Positions 62,637 through 64,000 of a stretch of 64,000 nucleotides of DNA are shown piece by piece (position 1 is the first letter of the stretch; each line of letters begins with the position of its first letter). The position numbers and the translations under genes are program-made. The stretch lies in NCBI GenBank assembly GCA_051878835.1, contig JBJEKW010000010.1, positions 7,250 through 71,249 of the forward strand, given 5' to 3'. This DNA comes from Olsenella_K sp051878835 (lineage in GTDB: Bacteria; Actinomycetota; Coriobacteriia; Coriobacteriales; Atopobiaceae). The notes under the pieces were generated by a model, which was given only the letters and a program-made list of their open reading frames with translations, was not told the origin of the DNA and did no database searches.

Positions 62637-64000
62637 ATGGATAACGACGCGCTGGTACAGGCACGCAAGCTAAAGGACCAGATGAGCGAGGTCGTGGCGC
62701 AGAAGCAGGAGGCGAAGGACGCCGCGAAGCGCTCGGCTCAGGAGGCAAAGAGGGCCGCCGCGGAGGCCCAGAAGGCCTTCGACACCGCCCGCACCGAGCT
62801 GGCCGACCTCAAGGCCCGCATAAAGAACAAGCGCGACGATGCCGCCAACATCGTTGCCGCCGCAAAGAAGGCAAAGCTGGAGTTCGACGTCTCGACGAAG
62901 CAGCTGGAGGCGGCGAAGCAGGCGGCCGCCGACGCCGAGAAGGCCATCACGAAGGCCGAGAAGCACCGCGACGAGGCGGAGGAGCACCTGAAGAAGGCTC
63001 AGAAGGACGTTGAGCGCGCCGGCGCCGACGAGTCCGTCTCGCGCGCGTCGCTGGACGACCGCGTGCGTCGAGCCACGGAGGCGCAGCGTGCCCTGGACAC
63101 CGCCTCGAAGGGCGTGGACGTGGCCCGCAAGCACGTGGACGAGGCCCGCGATGCCCTGGATGCCGCCCAGAAGGAGGACCACGACACCCCCGACGACTCC
63201 CAGAAGCTGGACGCAAAGGTGAAGGAGTGCCAGGCCGCCCTGGAGGAGTGCGCGAAAAAGTCGAAGAAGGCCACGGCCGACTACGACGACGCCCGCGCGC
63301 GTCAGGTGGAGGCCGAGCGCGCTGCCTCGAAGGCGAAGCAGGAGTACGAGTCTGCGCAGGCAAACCTGAAGACTGCCATAGCCGCCACCGACCGCGCCGA
63401 GGCCGACATGCACGACAAGCAGGAGCTGGCCGGTCCCGGCAGCGAGCAGTCCGCGAAGGACGCCTACGCCCAGGCCGTCGCCGCCTACGCGAAGACTGGC
63501 GACGTGCGCAGCGCCGCCATGACCGTGAACACCCAGGCCCTAACCGCCCTGGCCGACGCCGACGTGGAGGCCATCCGCGCCCGCCTGAACTGCGACCAGG
63601 CGAAGACCCTGCTGGACACCGCAAACGCGAAGGTGGCCCGCGCCGAGCGCGAGCTGGCCGAGGCGAAGCAGGCCGCGTCCGACGCCGCCGAGGCACGCAA
63701 GCGCTCCCAGCAGCACCTGAAGTCCCTGGCCGACGCCCGAAAGCTGGCCGACGAGGACCTGCAGAAGGCTCTGGAGTCCCAGCGCAAGGCGCAGGAGCTG
63801 AACGCCTCGCTGCAGGAGGGCCTGAAGGAGATGCAGGACCAGGCGGTCCAGCACGGCAAGGCCAGCAAGGACGCAGCCAGCGCGCTGGACGCGTCCCAGT
63901 CCGCCCTGCGCGAGGCCGTCGTGGGCGTGGAGACCGCCCGCAAGGACCGCGACCAGGCCCAGCAGAAGCTGGCAGCCGCGTTGAAGCGCGTGCAGGAGAG
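62637..64000 (+). CDS. long alanine-rich coiled-coil protein, 5' part (runs off right edge)
   Basis: An open frame starts at ATG 62637 with GGGAGG 6 nt upstream and continues to the window end without a stop (454 codons seen). The composition is extreme in A, K, E, D, Q and R, with heptad-like spacing throughout (for example AKDAAKRSAQEAKRAAAEAQ). It should form a long helix or coiled coil. There is no signal peptide, membrane helix or known domain in the visible part, and only four or so Cys. It could be a cytoskeletal, SMC-like or LEA-like protein, or the stalk of a larger one. I do not recognise a family. Confidence 0.85.
   Translation, partial: MDNDALVQARKLKDQMSEVVAQKQEAKDAAKRSAQEAKRAAAEAQKAFDTARTELADLKARIKNKRDDAANIVAAAKKAKLEFDVSTKQLEAAKQAAADAEKAITKAEKHRDEAEEHLKKAQKDVERAGADESVSRASLDDRVRRATEAQRALDTASKGVDVARKHVDEARDALDAAQKEDHDTPDDSQKLDAKVKECQAALEECAKKSKKATADYDDARARQVEAERAASKAKQEYESAQANLKTAIAATDRAEADMHDKQELAGPGSEQSAKDAYAQAVAAYAKTGDVRSAAMTVNTQALTALADADVEAIRARLNCDQAKTLLDTANAKVARAERELAEAKQAASDAAEARKRSQQHLKSLADARKLADEDLQKALESQRKAQELNASLQEGLKEMQDQAVQHGKASKDAASALDASQSALREAVVGVETARKDRDQAQQKLAAALKRVQE

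Overview
The window is 64 kb of gene-dense, GC-rich bacterial chromosome. It looks like a member of the Actinomycetota, most likely class Coriobacteriia (an Olsenella/Atopobiaceae-type organism). This taxonomic call is inferred from the strong G/C third-position bias, the long Q/R-rich extension on Rho, the PTS genes in an actinobacterial background, and the tig-clpP-clpX and tgt-secD-secF gene orders. No phylogenetic search was possible. I see no rRNA operon, prophage, insertion sequence or CRISPR array. Nearly everything is core metabolism and information processing. Nine tRNA genes are present: Leu-CAA, Ala-CGC, His-GTG, two Lys-CTT, Arg-TCT, Gly-TCC, Pro-TGG and Leu-TAG.

Layout. 0-5.7 kb: the 5' end of a minus-strand gene, HPr (ptsH), a HAD phosphatase whose start overlaps the ptsH terminator, tgt, then overlapping secD-secF. 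5.7-12.5 kb: a 1236-residue RecJ nuclease fused to a RecQ-like helicase, bifunctional Rel, and a metallo-beta-lactamase-fold hydrolase. 12.5-16 kb: tRNA-Leu, infC-rpmI-rplT with a non-AUG (AUA) infC start and a terminator-like leader, an opposing WecA/TagO-type sugar-phosphate transferase, and tRNA-Ala. 16-26.9 kb: a radical-SAM protein, a small tail-anchored coiled-coil protein, pncB, argS, a regulator with two MarR-type winged helices in one chain, rho, a large Q/A-rich membrane-anchored protein, and a VanZ-like protein. 27-32 kb: a complete branched-chain amino-acid ABC transporter (livJ-H-M-G-F) with a strong hairpin after livJ.

32-39 kb is an aspartate-family amino-acid locus. The thrC-thrB-thrH genes (minus) diverge from hom-lysC-asd (plus), so aspartate to threonine is covered, plus the ThrH phosphatase. 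39-44.5 kb holds tRNAs, a NUDIX hydrolase, and a sugar PTS group (EIIA, 1-phosphofructokinase, Enzyme I) downstream of an AT-rich control region rich in dyads. With HPr at 0.5 kb this gives all the soluble PTS proteins, but no membrane EIIBC is present. 44.5-49.3 kb: a lipid/diacylglycerol kinase, a second HAD phosphatase, a lone tatA behind a perfect palindrome, tRNAs, and gdhA.

49.25-50.63 kb is the only long non-coding stretch. It carries two families of degenerate repeats and, next to carA, a hairpin with a PyrR-like loop followed by a terminator. 50.6-64 kb: carA-carB, an orphan ABC exporter with an AT-rich flank, tRNA-Leu, tig, clpP-clpX, a short 18-bp tandem array, a glycerate kinase with an unusual insertion, and the 5' part of a very long alanine-rich coiled-coil gene that runs off the right edge.

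The best candidates for new biology are the RecJ-helicase fusion, the repeat-filled island before carAB, the tandem-wHTH regulator, tRNA-His with C at position 33, and the AUA-started infC with its leader. None of these is a clearly new multi-gene defence or biosynthetic system.
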